Shown piece after piece: positions 1 through 6,628 of a stretch of 12,964 nt of DNA. The DNA is taken from positions 1 to 12,964 of the forward strand of contig DIYZ01000044.1 in the NCBI GenBank assembly GCA_002427845.1, read 5' to 3'. The DNA comes from Chloracidobacterium sp. UBA6041. Its GTDB lineage: Bacteria; Acidobacteriota; Blastocatellia; Pyrinomonadales; Pyrinomonadaceae. The position numbers and the translations under genes were made by a program. Under the pieces are notes generated by a model. It was not told the DNA's origin and did no database searches. It saw only the letters and a program-made list of their open reading frames with translations. The first letter of the stretch is position 1. Every line of letters starts with the position of its first letter.

Positions 1-50
1 TCAACGAATCCAAACTGCATCAGTACCCCGAAAGCGGTACAATCTGGTAA
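1..50 (+). CDS. possible 3' end of a truncated gene
   Basis: The frame beginning at base 3 is open from the window edge to a TAA at 48-50 and would end in the residues HQYPESGTIW. Only about 15 codons are visible, so the product cannot be recognised. It would converge on the minus-strand frr gene, with the repeat-filled 51-430 interval between them. It could equally be chance open sequence. Confidence 0.25.
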   Translation, partial: NESKLHQYPESGTIW

Positions 51-117
51 ACACTCCTGAGTCAGTTTTCGTTATCGCCCGAGGACTTCTGGTGCGACAA
101 CCCGGTCACTGGCGAGG

Positions 118-376
118 TGTGTCAAAACTCGGGAGAGTGAAAGAAGTCGATGAACAAATCCCAAGCGACGCCACTACACAAAACAGAACCGTTGGCGGTA
201 GCCAATGGATGCTAGCACTCAATTACATCTGCAAAGACGGCATGTTTTCCGCGCAAATTTGGGAGAGAAAACAATGGACCCCAATTTGAGTCGTAGCATC
301 CATTGGCTACCGCCAACGGTTCTGTAGTCAGTGCCGATTTTAGGATGATTTCTTTCAGCGACCGAGTTTTGACACA
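118..376. repeat. 259-bp imperfect inverted-repeat element (MITE-like)
   Basis: The outer ends are perfect 15-bp inverted repeats, TGTGTCAAAACTCGG at 118-132 and its complement at 362-376. The arms also match further in: TGAAAGAAGTC near 138-148 pairs with the complement of 350-360 with one mismatch. They then reach a perfect 32-bp inverted repeat at 183-214 and 294-325. Nearly the whole element could fold as one large interrupted hairpin, with a central unpaired stretch of about 79 nt. GTCACTG occurs at 105-111 and directly after the right end at 377-383. It could be a target duplication, but it lies 6 bases outside the left end, so this is weak. No transposase is encoded. The element lies downstream of frr, where it could also affect mRNA ends. 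Confidence 0.7.
183..325. repeat. pair of REP-like palindromes in opposite orientation
   Basis: Each 32-nt arm (183-214 and 294-325, perfect inverted copies) contains its own small hairpin, CCGTTGGC-GGTA-GCCAATGG, an 8-bp stem with one G-T pair and a GGTA loop. Two REP-type hairpins facing each other is the layout known from REPIN/BIME elements, which RAYT (Y1 tyrosine) transposases move in other bacteria. No RAYT gene is in this window. The 12-mer TTGGCGGTAGCC recurs alone at 6424-6435. Confidence 0.65.
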
Positions 377-411
377 GTCACTGCGCCTCCGGTTCTGATT
401 TGTTTTGACGG

Positions 412-428
412 CAGGCAGGGAATGCCTG
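412..428. repeat. small hairpin just after frr
   Basis: CAGGCA (412-417) and TGCCTG (423-428) form a 6-bp stem with a 5-nt loop, three bases past the frr stop codon. No T run follows in the minus-strand direction, so it is not a typical intrinsic terminator. It may be a REP-type palindrome or a 3'-end stabilising structure. Confidence 0.4.
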
Positions 429-430
429 TC

Positions 431-991
431 CTACACGCTCGTGATCTCGTGCTCTTTTGATTTCGCGAGGTCGTCGATCTTGCCGATATAAGTGTTGGTG
501 AGCTTCTGCACTTCCTCGAGACTGTCGCGTTCGTTGTCTTCCGAAATCTGTTTGTCTTTCAACATCTTCTTCAAACGCTCATTGGCATCACGACGGATGT
601 TTCGCACAGCCGTGCGATGGTCTTCGGCGATCTCGTGCACTTGTTTGGCCAACTGCTTGCGACGCTCTTCGGTAAGCGGCGGGATAGGAATTCTAACCAG
701 CCTGCCGTCGTTTGATGGATTCAGTCCCAGGTCCGCGGTGCGTATCGCTTTTTCAATCGGGGCCACCTGTGTCTGATCCCAGGGCTGCACGGTAAGCATC
801 TGCGGCTCGGGTGCATGCACCGAAGCCATCTGGCTCAGCGGCGTCATGGTGCCATAGTAGTCAACCATTATTGAGTCCAGCAGGCTGACCGCAGCGCGTC
901 CAGTCCGCACGGTGGCCAATCTACGACGGAAGTCTTCAATGACCGTATCCATGCGCGGTCGGGTATCTTTGATAACATCCTTCTCGCTCAT
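431..991 (-). CDS. frr: ribosome recycling factor (RRF)
   Basis: The 186-residue product matches the usual RRF length of about 185. RRF acts in the cytoplasm with EF-G to split the post-termination 70S ribosome after release-factor action. Family hallmarks are visible: the N-terminal RTGRA segment (residues 30-34), the IPIPPLTEERR stretch around residues 101-111, and the basic helix AVRNIRRDANERLKK (127-141) of the three-helix domain that binds 23S rRNA. The ATG at 991 has a GGGAG Shine-Dalgarno sequence at 1000-1004, about 8 nt away. It begins 21 nt after the pyrH stop and is the last gene of the translation cluster. The tsf-pyrH-frr order is common across bacteria. No T-rich terminator is seen downstream, only palindromic repeats. 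Confidence 0.97.
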   Translation of the reverse strand: MSEKDVIKDTRPRMDTVIEDFRRRLATVRTGRAAVSLLDSIMVDYYGTMTPLSQMASVHAPEPQMLTVQPWDQTQVAPIEKAIRTADLGLNPSNDGRLVRIPIPPLTEERRKQLAKQVHEIAEDHRTAVRNIRRDANERLKKMLKDKQISEDNERDSLEEVQKLTNTYIGKIDDLAKSKEHEITSV

Positions 992-1012
992 CTATTTGGC
1001 TCCCGCAAGAAA

Positions 1013-1762
1013 CTATTTATTCAGACAGACTTTCGTGCCAACTGTTTCGCCGGCCACCACGCGCTTGATATTTCCTGACTGGCGCATATTAAAAACGATG
1101 ATCGGGAGATTGTTGTCCATGCACAGGGAAATTGCCGAAGCGTCCATTACTTTAAGTTGACGTTCGAGCACTTCCTGGTAGGTTATGCAGTCATAACGAG
1201 TGGCTGCCAGGTCGAGCATCGGGTCGGCAGAATAGACGCCGTCGACTTTGGTGGCCTTGAGAATAATGTCGGCTTTGATTTCCAGCGCCCGCAGGGCTGC
1301 GGCCGAATCGGTCGTGAAATAAGGATTGCCGGTGCCGGCGGCAAAGATAACGACGCGGTCTTTCTCCAGGTGGCGCACCGCGCGTCTGCGGATGAACGGC
1401 TCAGCCAACTGCGGTATGTGCATGGCAGACATGACGCGCGTGTGGACGCCGAGTTTCTCGAGAGCGTCTTGCAGTACGACTGCATTCATCACCGTCGCCA
1501 GCATGCCAATGTAATCGGCGGAAGACCGGTCCATGTTGCCCGCGCTTTTGGAAACACCGCGAAAGATGTTGCCGCCGCCAACCACCACCGCAACCTGCAC
1601 GCCCAGCTCATGAACAGCTTTCAATTCCTCCGCAACCTTGCGAGCAACATCGACATCAATGCCGTAGTTTTGCTCGCCCATGAGCGCCTCGCCCGAGATC
1701 TTCAACAGCACTCTCCGGTAAGCCAGCCCAGCTTTGTCGGGGTTTAATTGTTCGGCAGCCAT
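1013..1762 (-). CDS. pyrH: UMP kinase (uridylate kinase)
   Basis: This 249-residue amino-acid-kinase-fold enzyme phosphorylates UMP to UDP with ATP, the first committed step from UMP to UTP and CTP. It is usually a hexamer regulated by GTP and UTP. Visible motifs are LLKISGEALMG (19-29, phosphate-binding Lys), VVGGGNIFRG (60-69), the UMP-pocket region around DYIGMLATVMNA (83-94), AAGTGNPYFTTD (141-152) and KATKVDGVYSADP (169-181). The frame stays open upstream to 1993, but the ATG at 1762 gives the family length. It also has an AGAAGG Shine-Dalgarno sequence (1771-1776) 8 nt upstream, and the extra upstream residues are unlike the family. The Shine-Dalgarno sequence lies at the edge of a degenerate repeat in the long tsf-pyrH spacer. 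Confidence 0.96.
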   Translation of the reverse strand: MAAEQLNPDKAGLAYRRVLLKISGEALMGEQNYGIDVDVARKVAEELKAVHELGVQVAVVVGGGNIFRGVSKSAGNMDRSSADYIGMLATVMNAVVLQDALEKLGVHTRVMSAMHIPQLAEPFIRRRAVRHLEKDRVVIFAAGTGNPYFTTDSAAALRALEIKADIILKATKVDGVYSADPMLDLAATRYDCITYQEVLERQLKVMDASAISLCMDNNLPIIVFNMRQSGNIKRVVAGETVGTKVCLNK

Positions 1763-1770
1763 GGGTTGAG

Positions 1771-1814
1771 CCTTCTTTGCGTGTCTTTGCGAACGCTTAG
1801 CGACCTTTGTGGTT
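1771..1814. repeat. degenerate half-copy of the CTCTGCG-type repeat in the tsf-pyrH spacer
   Basis: Read on the minus strand, this segment aligns with the right arm of the hairpin element at 9131-9270. The identical 10-mer GTTCGCAAAG (complement of 1785-1794; direct at 9226-9235) sits at the same place relative to an ACCRCARAG-type start and a GCARAGAAGG end. The second arm is absent or too diverged to see. The terminal AGAAGG doubles as the pyrH ribosome-binding site. The remaining spacer (1815-1931) shows no gene. Confidence 0.5.
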
Positions 1815-1931
1815 GGGTTTTTGAAGCCAGAACCTATAAACCATAAAGAGCGCGAAGGCTGCGCAAACGACCGGAAAGGTTCCAGCTTCTTAAAAAGCAA
1901 CAACGGTTTGGACTGTGAACAAACCGGCAGC

Positions 1932-2594
1932 TTAGCTGACCAGCGAGGCCACTTCGCTGCCGAAATCTTCTTCGCGTCGCTCGAGGCCTTCACCCATCTT
2001 ATAGCGCTTAAAGCGGCGAATGGTAATCTTCTCGCCGGTTTTGGCCACTTTGTCGGTCACGAGCTCGGCGACCGTCTTGGCCGGATCCTTAACAAACGGC
2101 TGATCCAGCAAAACCGTTTCTTCATAAAACTTGTTTAGGCGGCCTTCCACGATCTTGTCAATCACCTGCTCCGGTTTGTTCGCATTCTTCGGATCGTTTT
2201 TGGCTTGAGCACGGGCAATCTCTTTTTCCTTAGCGAGATCAGCGACAGCGACGTCCTCGCGCGAAACAAATCTCGGCTCAGCCGCGGCGATGTGCATGGC
2301 GATGTCTTTAACCAGTTGCTGAAACTCCTCGCCGCGCGCCACAAAATCGGTCTCGCAGTTGACCTCGACCAGCACGCCAACCTTTCCACCCATATGGATA
2401 TAGGAGCCAACGATTCCTTCGGCCGCAATGCGGCCCTCTCGCTTCTTTGCCGAGGCGAGGCCGCGCTTGCGTAAAATGTCGATGGCGTGTTCTTCGCTAC
2501 CTTCAGCCTCGACCAGTGCGTTTTTGCATTCCATCATTCCCGCGCCTGTCTTTTCACGAAGCTGCTTTACGGCCGTTGCTGTTACTTCTGCCAT
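1932..2594 (-). CDS. tsf: translation elongation factor Ts (EF-Ts)
   Basis: EF-Ts is the guanine-nucleotide exchange factor that releases GDP from EF-Tu so it can be recharged with GTP. The 220-residue protein starts with the UBA-like N-terminal domain (VKQLREKTGAGMMECKNAL, 9-27) and carries the hallmark core motif CETDFVAR (80-87), whose Asp-Phe contacts EF-Tu. The length is that of the short EF-Ts type (Thermus-like, about 200) rather than the about 280 of E. coli, so much of the second core subdomain is absent. The start ATG at 2594 has a GGAG at 2607-2610, rather far (12 nt) for a ribosome-binding site. It follows rpsB after a 179-nt spacer filled with palindromes and precedes pyrH by 169 nt. 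Confidence 0.97.
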   Translation of the reverse strand: MAEVTATAVKQLREKTGAGMMECKNALVEAEGSEEHAIDILRKRGLASAKKREGRIAAEGIVGSYIHMGGKVGVLVEVNCETDFVARGEEFQQLVKDIAMHIAAAEPRFVSREDVAVADLAKEKEIARAQAKNDPKNANKPEQVIDKIVEGRLNKFYEETVLLDQPFVKDPAKTVAELVTDKVAKTGEKITIRRFKRYKMGEGLERREEDFGSEVASLVS

Positions 2595-2620
2595 GATTAC
2601 AAATGTCTCCGATTATTATC

Positions 2621-2682
2621 CGACAAACTCAAGTCTGTCGTTCACTTACTTCTTTACCGCTGGCGACAAACCGAAGTTTGTC
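2621..2682. repeat. two hairpins with AAACT/AGTTT-type stems between rpsB and tsf
   Basis: CGACAAACT-CA-AGTCTGTCG (2621-2640) forms a 9-bp stem with one mismatch. GACAAAC-CGAA-GTTTGTC (2665-2682) forms a perfect 7-bp stem with a tetraloop. The stems resemble the GCAAACTGTTAGTTTGC palindrome found elsewhere in the window, so they may be a sister REP family. Their place just upstream of tsf means they would be transcribed in the rpsB-tsf message. Confidence 0.55.
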
Positions 2683-2703
2683 TGACTCATCGTTTAATGA
2701 AAA

Positions 2704-2741
2704 GCGCAGCCCGGCGGAAGTCCCGCTTAAAGGCTGCGCTC
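2704..2741 (-). terminator. GC-rich stem-loop after rpsB (possible attenuator or weak terminator)
   Basis: AGCGCAGCC (2704-2712) pairs perfectly with GGCTGCGCT (2733-2741), with further pairing inside (GCGG with CCGC). On the minus strand the stem ends in GCGCTTTTC, giving only four Ts. The structure lies 32 nt past the rpsB stop codon. It could partly terminate transcription between S2 and EF-Ts, or simply be a REP element protecting the rpsB 3' end. Confidence 0.45.
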
Positions 2742-2773
2742 GCCGATAAGTAAAATCTCGAAAGGCTGGGGGT

Positions 2774-3712
2774 TCAATTCGCCGCTACAACCGTTTCAGC
2801 GCCTTCGTTTGCAGCCGCATTCGATTTGGCTGGTTTCGGCGCCGGCGAAGCGGCATTTCCCACTTCGCTGCCATTACTTGTTTCAAGCTTTTCGACAGTG
2901 TCGGCCGCTTCGGTCTCGGCCGGCGCTACCGGCTGTTCCGCACCTGCAGACTCGACCGCCGGCGCCGCTTCTCCTGCGGCAGTTTCATCAGCTTCAGTTT
3001 GGGCGGCAACGCCACCTTCCGTCGCAATTTGCTGGCCCTCGAGAATTGCATCCGCTATGCGCGAGGCGAAGAGGCGGACGGCCCGCAGCGCGTCATCGTT
3101 GCCCGGAATCACGTAATCGATTCCTTCCGGCGAGCAATTGGTATCAACTACCGCAACAATTGGAATTCCCAGGCGGTTTGCCTCGGCGACTGCAATTTCT
3201 TCCTTCCTGACGTCGATGATAAAAACCACATCGGGCAGCCGATTCATCGACTTGATGCCTGACAGGTTCTTGTTCAAACTCTCGCGTTCACGATCGAGCT
3301 TGATGCGTTCTTTCTTCGTCAGCTTTTCGTAGCGGCCATCCGTCTGCATGGCCTCGAGATCCTTAAGACGCTTGATCGACTTTTGCACCGTCTGGAAGTT
3401 TGTTAGCAAACCGCCCAACCAACGCTGGTTGACGTGGAACTGACCACAGCGTTCTGCTTCCTCTCGGACCGCGTCCTGAGCCTGTCTCTTCGTGCCAACA
3501 AAGAGGACGGTTTTTCCTCTGTCTTCGGCAATGGCGTTTGTGACAAACGCAATCGCATCGCGAAACATCCGCTGAGTTTTTTGCAGATCGATAATGTAAA
3601 TGCCGTTGCGCTCGCCGAAGATGTATTCCTTCATCTTCGGATTCCAGCGCCGGACCTGGTGGCCGAAATGCACGCCGGCCTCCAGAAGTTCTTTCATCGT
3701 AACCTGAACCAA
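2774..3712 (-). CDS. rpsB: 30S ribosomal protein S2
   Basis: S2 binds late on the solvent side of the 30S subunit and is needed, with S1, for mRNA binding. Family signatures are clear: MKELLEAGVHFGH (6-18), RRWNPKMKEYIFGERNGIYIIDLQKT (21-46), the coiled-coil insertion around 110-150, and PDVVFIIDVRKEEIAVAEANRLGIPIVAVVDTN (160-192) followed by IDYVIPGNDDA. The start is a TTG at 3712, not the ATG at 3697. An AAGGAG Shine-Dalgarno sequence (3721-3726) lies 8 nt from the TTG but 23 nt from the ATG, and S2 proteins usually carry about five residues before MKELLEAG. At 312 residues it is longer than the usual 240-260, because residues from about 231 on form an Ala/Glu/Pro-rich, probably disordered tail. 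No such tail is needed for the S2 fold. Confidence 0.97.
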   Translation of the reverse strand: MVQVTMKELLEAGVHFGHQVRRWNPKMKEYIFGERNGIYIIDLQKTQRMFRDAIAFVTNAIAEDRGKTVLFVGTKRQAQDAVREEAERCGQFHVNQRWLGGLLTNFQTVQKSIKRLKDLEAMQTDGRYEKLTKKERIKLDRERESLNKNLSGIKSMNRLPDVVFIIDVRKEEIAVAEANRLGIPIVAVVDTNCSPEGIDYVIPGNDDALRAVRLFASRIADAILEGQQIATEGGVAAQTEADETAAGEAAPAVESAGAEQPVAPAETEAADTVEKLETSNGSEVGNAASPAPKPAKSNAAANEGAETVVAAN

Positions 3713-3951
3713 ACTTAAATCTCCTTTTCAGTGAACTGGTTTAGTGTACTCACCGTAACCCCATGGCTCTCCCTATGAAGAGCAACCAATCCGAGCTACG
3801 GCAATGGCGTTTAGAATTTCGGAATTCGGATTGCGGATTTCGAATTTCCTGAACTTAACCTGACTCGTGCACTTAGCGAACAAATCAGGCAATCGAATAA
3901 ATCGGGCAATACGGGAAAAGCAAAGTTCGGCTCACGAACTCTGCAATTCGC
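3713..3951. other. rpsI-rpsB spacer, no gene
   Basis: This 239-nt gap breaks the cluster into rplM-rpsI and rpsB-tsf-pyrH-frr. It holds the rpsB ribosome-binding site at 3721-3726 and an AT-rich stretch at 3812-3848 built of repeated GAATTTCG/GAATTCGG/GGATTTCG-like octamers, a degenerate low-complexity repeat. I see no convincing promoter. An S2 autoregulatory leader could lie here, but the sequence alone does not show it. Confidence 0.5.
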
Positions 3952-4344
3952 TTATCGCTTCGAGAACTGGAAGCGCTTGCGCGCGCCCTTCTGCCCATAC
4001 TTCTTACGTTCTTTAATGCGCGGGTCGCGAGTGATCAGGCCAGCCTTCTTCAGTGCCGGTCGAAGATCCGCATTAAACTCGAGCAGCGCTCGCGTAATGC
4101 CGTGACGAATAGCACCTGCCTGTCCTGCCGGACCACCACCGCGAACGTTGATCAAAACGTCAAACTTGCTGACCGTCTCGGTGAGTTGCAAAGGCTGCCG
4201 GATAATCATCCGCAACGTTTCGTTGGGAAAATACTGATCAAATGATTTCCGATTAATTTGAAAGTCGCCGCCGCCGGCTCGCAAGTAAACCCTTGCCGTT
4301 GAAGTTTTGCGTCGTCCGGTTCCGTAGTATTGAATTTCAGCCAC
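3952..4344 (-). CDS. rpsI: 30S ribosomal protein S9
   Basis: S9 is a head protein of the 30S subunit; its basic C-terminal tail reaches the P-site tRNA anticodon stem. The 130-residue product has the family features: YYGTGRRKTSTARVYL (6-21), VRGGGPAGQAGAIRHGITRAL (68-88), LITRDPRIKERKKYGQKGARKRFQFSKR at the C-terminus, including the near-invariant terminal Ser-Lys-Arg. The start codon is GTG at 4344, with AGAGGA (4355-4360) 10 nt upstream. It follows rplM by 34 nt, the standard L13-S9 pairing, so the two are surely co-transcribed. Confidence 0.98.
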   Translation of the reverse strand: MAEIQYYGTGRRKTSTARVYLRAGGGDFQINRKSFDQYFPNETLRMIIRQPLQLTETVSKFDVLINVRGGGPAGQAGAIRHGITRALLEFNADLRPALKKAGLITRDPRIKERKKYGQKGARKRFQFSKR

Positions 4345-4378
4345 AGCTATATCGTCCTCTTTATTAACTTTGCATTAT

Positions 4379-4834
4379 CTAAGCTTGATTTGATTTGGCA
4401 GTGAGTTGGAAGGCTTGCGGGCGTTGGGCAGTGTGCGGATGTTCGCCATCGGCGTAGACCTTTAGTTTCTTGGCCATAGCCTTACCCAACTTGCTCTTGG
4501 GCAGCATACCCTGAACCGCGAGCGAGATTACGCGGTCGGGCCGCTTCGCAAACATCTCGGCGGCTGAAACCTCCCGCAGACCACCGGGATATTGAGTGTG
4601 ACGCCGGTACATCTTCTGTTCTGCCTTTGCACCTTTAAGCACGGCCTTCCGGGCATTGATCACGATCACGTGGTCGCCCATATCCATAAAAGGTGTCCAT
4701 CCGGGATTACGCTTGCCGGATAGGATGGAGGCAACTTCAGACGCCAGGTGGCCGACCGTTTGACCGGCTGCGTCCACTACGTACCACTTTCGTTTTCCAG
4801 CGAGATCCTTGCCGCTGGGGAAGTATGTTGACAT
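4379..4834 (-). CDS. rplM: 50S ribosomal protein L13
   Basis: L13 is an early-assembling 50S protein that binds 23S rRNA. The 151-residue product shows KRKWYVVDAAGQTVGHLASEVA (14-35), DHVIVINARKAVL (54-66), YRRHTQYPGG (76-85), MLPKSKLGKAMAKKLKVYADGEHPH (110-134), all characteristic of the family and of normal length (about 140-150). The ATG at 4834 lacks a clear Shine-Dalgarno sequence; the leader reads ...AGATAGTAAACC before ATG. It is the first gene of the translation cluster, with a good promoter about 45-75 nt upstream. Confidence 0.98.
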   Translation of the reverse strand: MSTYFPSGKDLAGKRKWYVVDAAGQTVGHLASEVASILSGKRNPGWTPFMDMGDHVIVINARKAVLKGAKAEQKMYRRHTQYPGGLREVSAAEMFAKRPDRVISLAVQGMLPKSKLGKAMAKKLKVYADGEHPHTAQRPQAFQLTAKSNQA

Positions 4835-4876
4835 GGTTTACTATCTGTATTTTTAGCGAATAAGACGTGAACGGCT

Positions 4877-4906
4877 AGAATACCCAACGCCCTTAAAGAT
4901 TGTCAA
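4877..4906 (-). promoter_or_regulatory. sigma70-type promoter for rplM-rpsI
   Basis: On the minus strand there is a perfect -35 hexamer TTGACA (complement of 4901-4906). An 18-nt spacer separates it from TATTCT (complement of 4877-4882), which matches the -10 consensus at 4 of 6 positions including the first TAT and last T. The start would fall near 4868-4870, giving an untranslated leader of about 35 nt before the rplM ATG at 4834. Confidence 0.7.
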
Positions 4907-4910
4907 GTTG

Positions 4911-4925
4911 GTGACTTAGCGTCAC
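4911..4925. promoter_or_regulatory. palindrome next to the -35 box (possible operator)
   Basis: GTGAC-TTAGC-GTCAC is a perfect 5+5 palindrome with a 5-nt spacer, lying 4 bases upstream of the rplM -35 hexamer. Its half-sites resemble the TGTGA/TCACA halves bound by CRP/FNR-type activators, though the spacing does not match the standard site exactly. The position would suit an activator, but it may equally be chance or repeat debris. Confidence 0.25.
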
Positions 4926-4939
4926 AGCGACGCAATTGT

Positions 4940-5011
4940 TGTAACGCAAATTGTTAGTCTGCATCCACTTCGGTGTGTAACGCAAACTGTTAGTTTGCGC
5001 CCACTTCGATC
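4940..5011. repeat. tandem pair of a 36-bp unit containing the GCAAACT/AGTTTGC palindrome
   Basis: Two adjacent 36-bp copies (4940-4975 and 4976-5011) agree at 30 of 36 positions. Each begins TGTAACGCAAA. The second contains the exact palindrome GCAAACTGTTAGTTTGC (4982-4998), while the first has a degraded version at 4946-4962. The same 17-mer occurs at 6574-6590 and 7557-7573, the last also preceded by TGTAAC. The repeat lies between the rplM promoter and the terminator of the M48 gene. Confidence 0.75.
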
Positions 5012-5041
5012 AGTAAGCTGGACGCTTGCGCTACAAAACCA

Positions 5042-5078
5042 AAAAGGCTCCCGGGCATTCGCTGCCGAGGAGCCTTTT
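5042..5078 (-). terminator. intrinsic terminator of the M48 peptidase gene
   Basis: AAAAGGCTCC (5042-5051) pairs perfectly with GGAGCCTTTT (5069-5078), and an inner GGCA/TGCC adds stem pairs. On the minus strand the stem ends GGAGCCTTTTT. It starts 20 nt past the M48 stop codon. Because the flanking A/T runs are symmetric it could work in both directions, but no plus-strand gene ends here. Confidence 0.85.
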
Positions 5079-5097
5079 GAATCAAGGGTCAGTCCGC

Positions 5098-6252
5098 TCA
5101 CGGTTGTGACGGCTGCTTCTTCAGTTTTGGAGCATCCTGCTTCTCCGCAGGCTTAACTTCGGTCCCATCCGGATTGGTTGTTGAGTCATCAGGCGTCGGT
5201 TGGCGCCGCTTGAGCGTGGGCCGGCCGGGTGCGCCTTCGTCTCCTGCGGGGAGTGCTCCAGCGCTGGAAGCTCTGGCATTTGAAAGCCGCAACAGTCGCG
5301 CTTTCACTTTCTGAAATTCCGACGTGCTGATGACGTATTCATCGTGCTCAGGAAACCTGGCGGCCAAGGCGAGGGCGGCAGCACGCCGGCCAGGCGGCGC
5401 CGGATGGCTCGCGAAGGCCTTCGAAATGAGCCCGGGTTTCTTCTTGTTCTTTGCCTCGAGCTTTTCAAACATCGTCGCCATCGCGGTCGGATCGTAACCG
5501 GCAGCGTACATATACTGAACCCCGAGCTTGTCTGCTTCCTCTTCCGCGCTTCGGCTAAACTTCATAAACATTCCCAACAGGCCGAGTCCTGCTGTGTTTT
5601 GATAAATCATTCCGGGAATACCACCGAGAAATATCGAACCACCCAGGGCGAGATATTCCAGCAATGAAGCTTTCGTCTGGTTTTCCACAGCGTGCCGAGC
5701 GGCAACGTGACCTATCTCGTGGGCCATCACGCCTGCTACCTCGGCTTCGTTATCCGCTACCAGAAGCAAGCCTTTGTTGACATAGAAGAATCCGCCGGGA
5801 AGGGCAAACGCATTTACCTCGTCGGAGTCGATGACCTTGATTGTAAAAGGCACTTTTGCGTCCGAGTGCAAAACGATGTTCTGGCCGACGCGGTTTACAT
5901 ACTCCGTAATCATCGGGTCATCAATAAACTTTGCCTGCCGGTCCACTTCCGCCGCCAACTCCCGGCCTAGTTTCACTTCCTTCTCGGTCGATCCGCTCAT
6001 CTTGGAAATGATGCCTTTATTAATATTGCGCTTCCCGATCATGGCGGGATCTTCGTTGACCGCAAGTGGCTTGTTCGAACCGGCGGGCGTGGTCGGCGCT
6101 TTCTGGCCGGCGTCTTTCTTGGGATCGGTTTTGGCCGTTTGTTCTTGAGATTGGGTGGTTGCTTGCGTGGTTTGAGCAAAAGTCGCGACCGAACCGGCAA
6201 GCATCGAAGCTGCGAGCACCAGAGCGGTGGCGAAACGGGAGAAGCTATTCAT
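5098..6252 (-). CDS. secreted M48-family zinc metalloprotease
   Basis: The 384-residue protein starts with a Sec signal peptide (hydrophobic 8-24, likely cut after AFA at about residue 26), then a Thr/Gln/Lys-rich low-complexity linker to about residue 65. The protease domain (about 88-300) has the HEIGH zinc motif (178-182), with His178 and His182 as ligands and Glu179 catalytic. SRSAEEEADKLG (233-244) supplies the third ligand at Glu237, and a conserved SHP follows at 282-284. It resembles periplasmic BepA/LoiP-type M48 proteases that act in outer-membrane protein quality control. No TPR domain follows; the last 80 residues are Pro/Lys-rich and probably disordered. The ATG at 6252 has GGAGG (6260-6264) 7 nt upstream. 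It is a single-gene transcript ending in the terminator at 5042-5078. The exact substrate cannot be told. Confidence 0.93.
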   Translation of the reverse strand: MNSFSRFATALVLAASMLAGSVATFAQTTQATTQSQEQTAKTDPKKDAGQKAPTTPAGSNKPLAVNEDPAMIGKRNINKGIISKMSGSTEKEVKLGRELAAEVDRQAKFIDDPMITEYVNRVGQNIVLHSDAKVPFTIKVIDSDEVNAFALPGGFFYVNKGLLLVADNEAEVAGVMAHEIGHVAARHAVENQTKASLLEYLALGGSIFLGGIPGMIYQNTAGLGLLGMFMKFSRSAEEEADKLGVQYMYAAGYDPTAMATMFEKLEAKNKKKPGLISKAFASHPAPPGRRAAALALAARFPEHDEYVISTSEFQKVKARLLRLSNARASSAGALPAGDEGAPGRPTLKRRQPTPDDSTTNPDGTEVKPAEKQDAPKLKKQPSQP

Positions 6253-6628
6253 TGGAAAACCTCCAGATATCTTGAAACATGCCTTGTTGAAAGAGTTCTG
6301 GGGAAAATCTTTCCAGGGCCACGAATTGAGGGTTTCAGCGCCGACGAAAACCTATGGAAAAACCTGACGCGCTCGACTGGGAAAAACTGTTTTCGCTATT
6401 TTCTAACGCGCTGTCTATGATGCTTGGCGGTAGCCCCATGGTTGCGCGCGCGAGTGCGCCTCAAAAGAAGCAAACGCTTCGACTCGCGTCGGCTAAAAAG
6501 CCGGAACCTTTTGGCCATTGCGGGATGCCCGCCATTATAATGCAGTACCTTAGAAAAAGCTCGGATTTCCAGAGCAAACTGTTAGTTTGCAAGGGTGGCT
6601 GTAAAGGCTTGCCCGCAATGCCCGACGA
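6253..6628. other. divergent intergenic region with palindromic repeats
   Basis: This 376-nt interval separates two divergent genes and must hold both promoters, though I cannot name convincing hexamers. It contains the 12-mer TTGGCGGTAGCC (6424-6435) shared with the REP pair near 190, the hairpin GGCT-AAAA-AGCC (6491-6502), and the palindrome GCAAACTGTTAGTTTGC (6574-6590). It also holds an inverted pair CATTGCGGG (6516-6524) and CCCGCAATG (6612-6620) that brackets the palindrome. Confidence 0.6.

Noticed and set aside
92..289. 65-codon plus-strand ORF
   Set aside because: It runs straight through the inverted-repeat element and has no ribosome-binding site or protein-like character.
1157..1747. 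196-codon plus-strand ORF
   Set aside because: It lies entirely antisense to pyrH, whose motifs are unmistakable; it is a shadow frame.
4940..5011. Two 36-bp direct repeats, a CRISPR-like unit length
   Set aside because: The copies adjoin with no spacer, only two are present, and no cas gene is near. They are a tandem duplication containing a REP-like palindrome.
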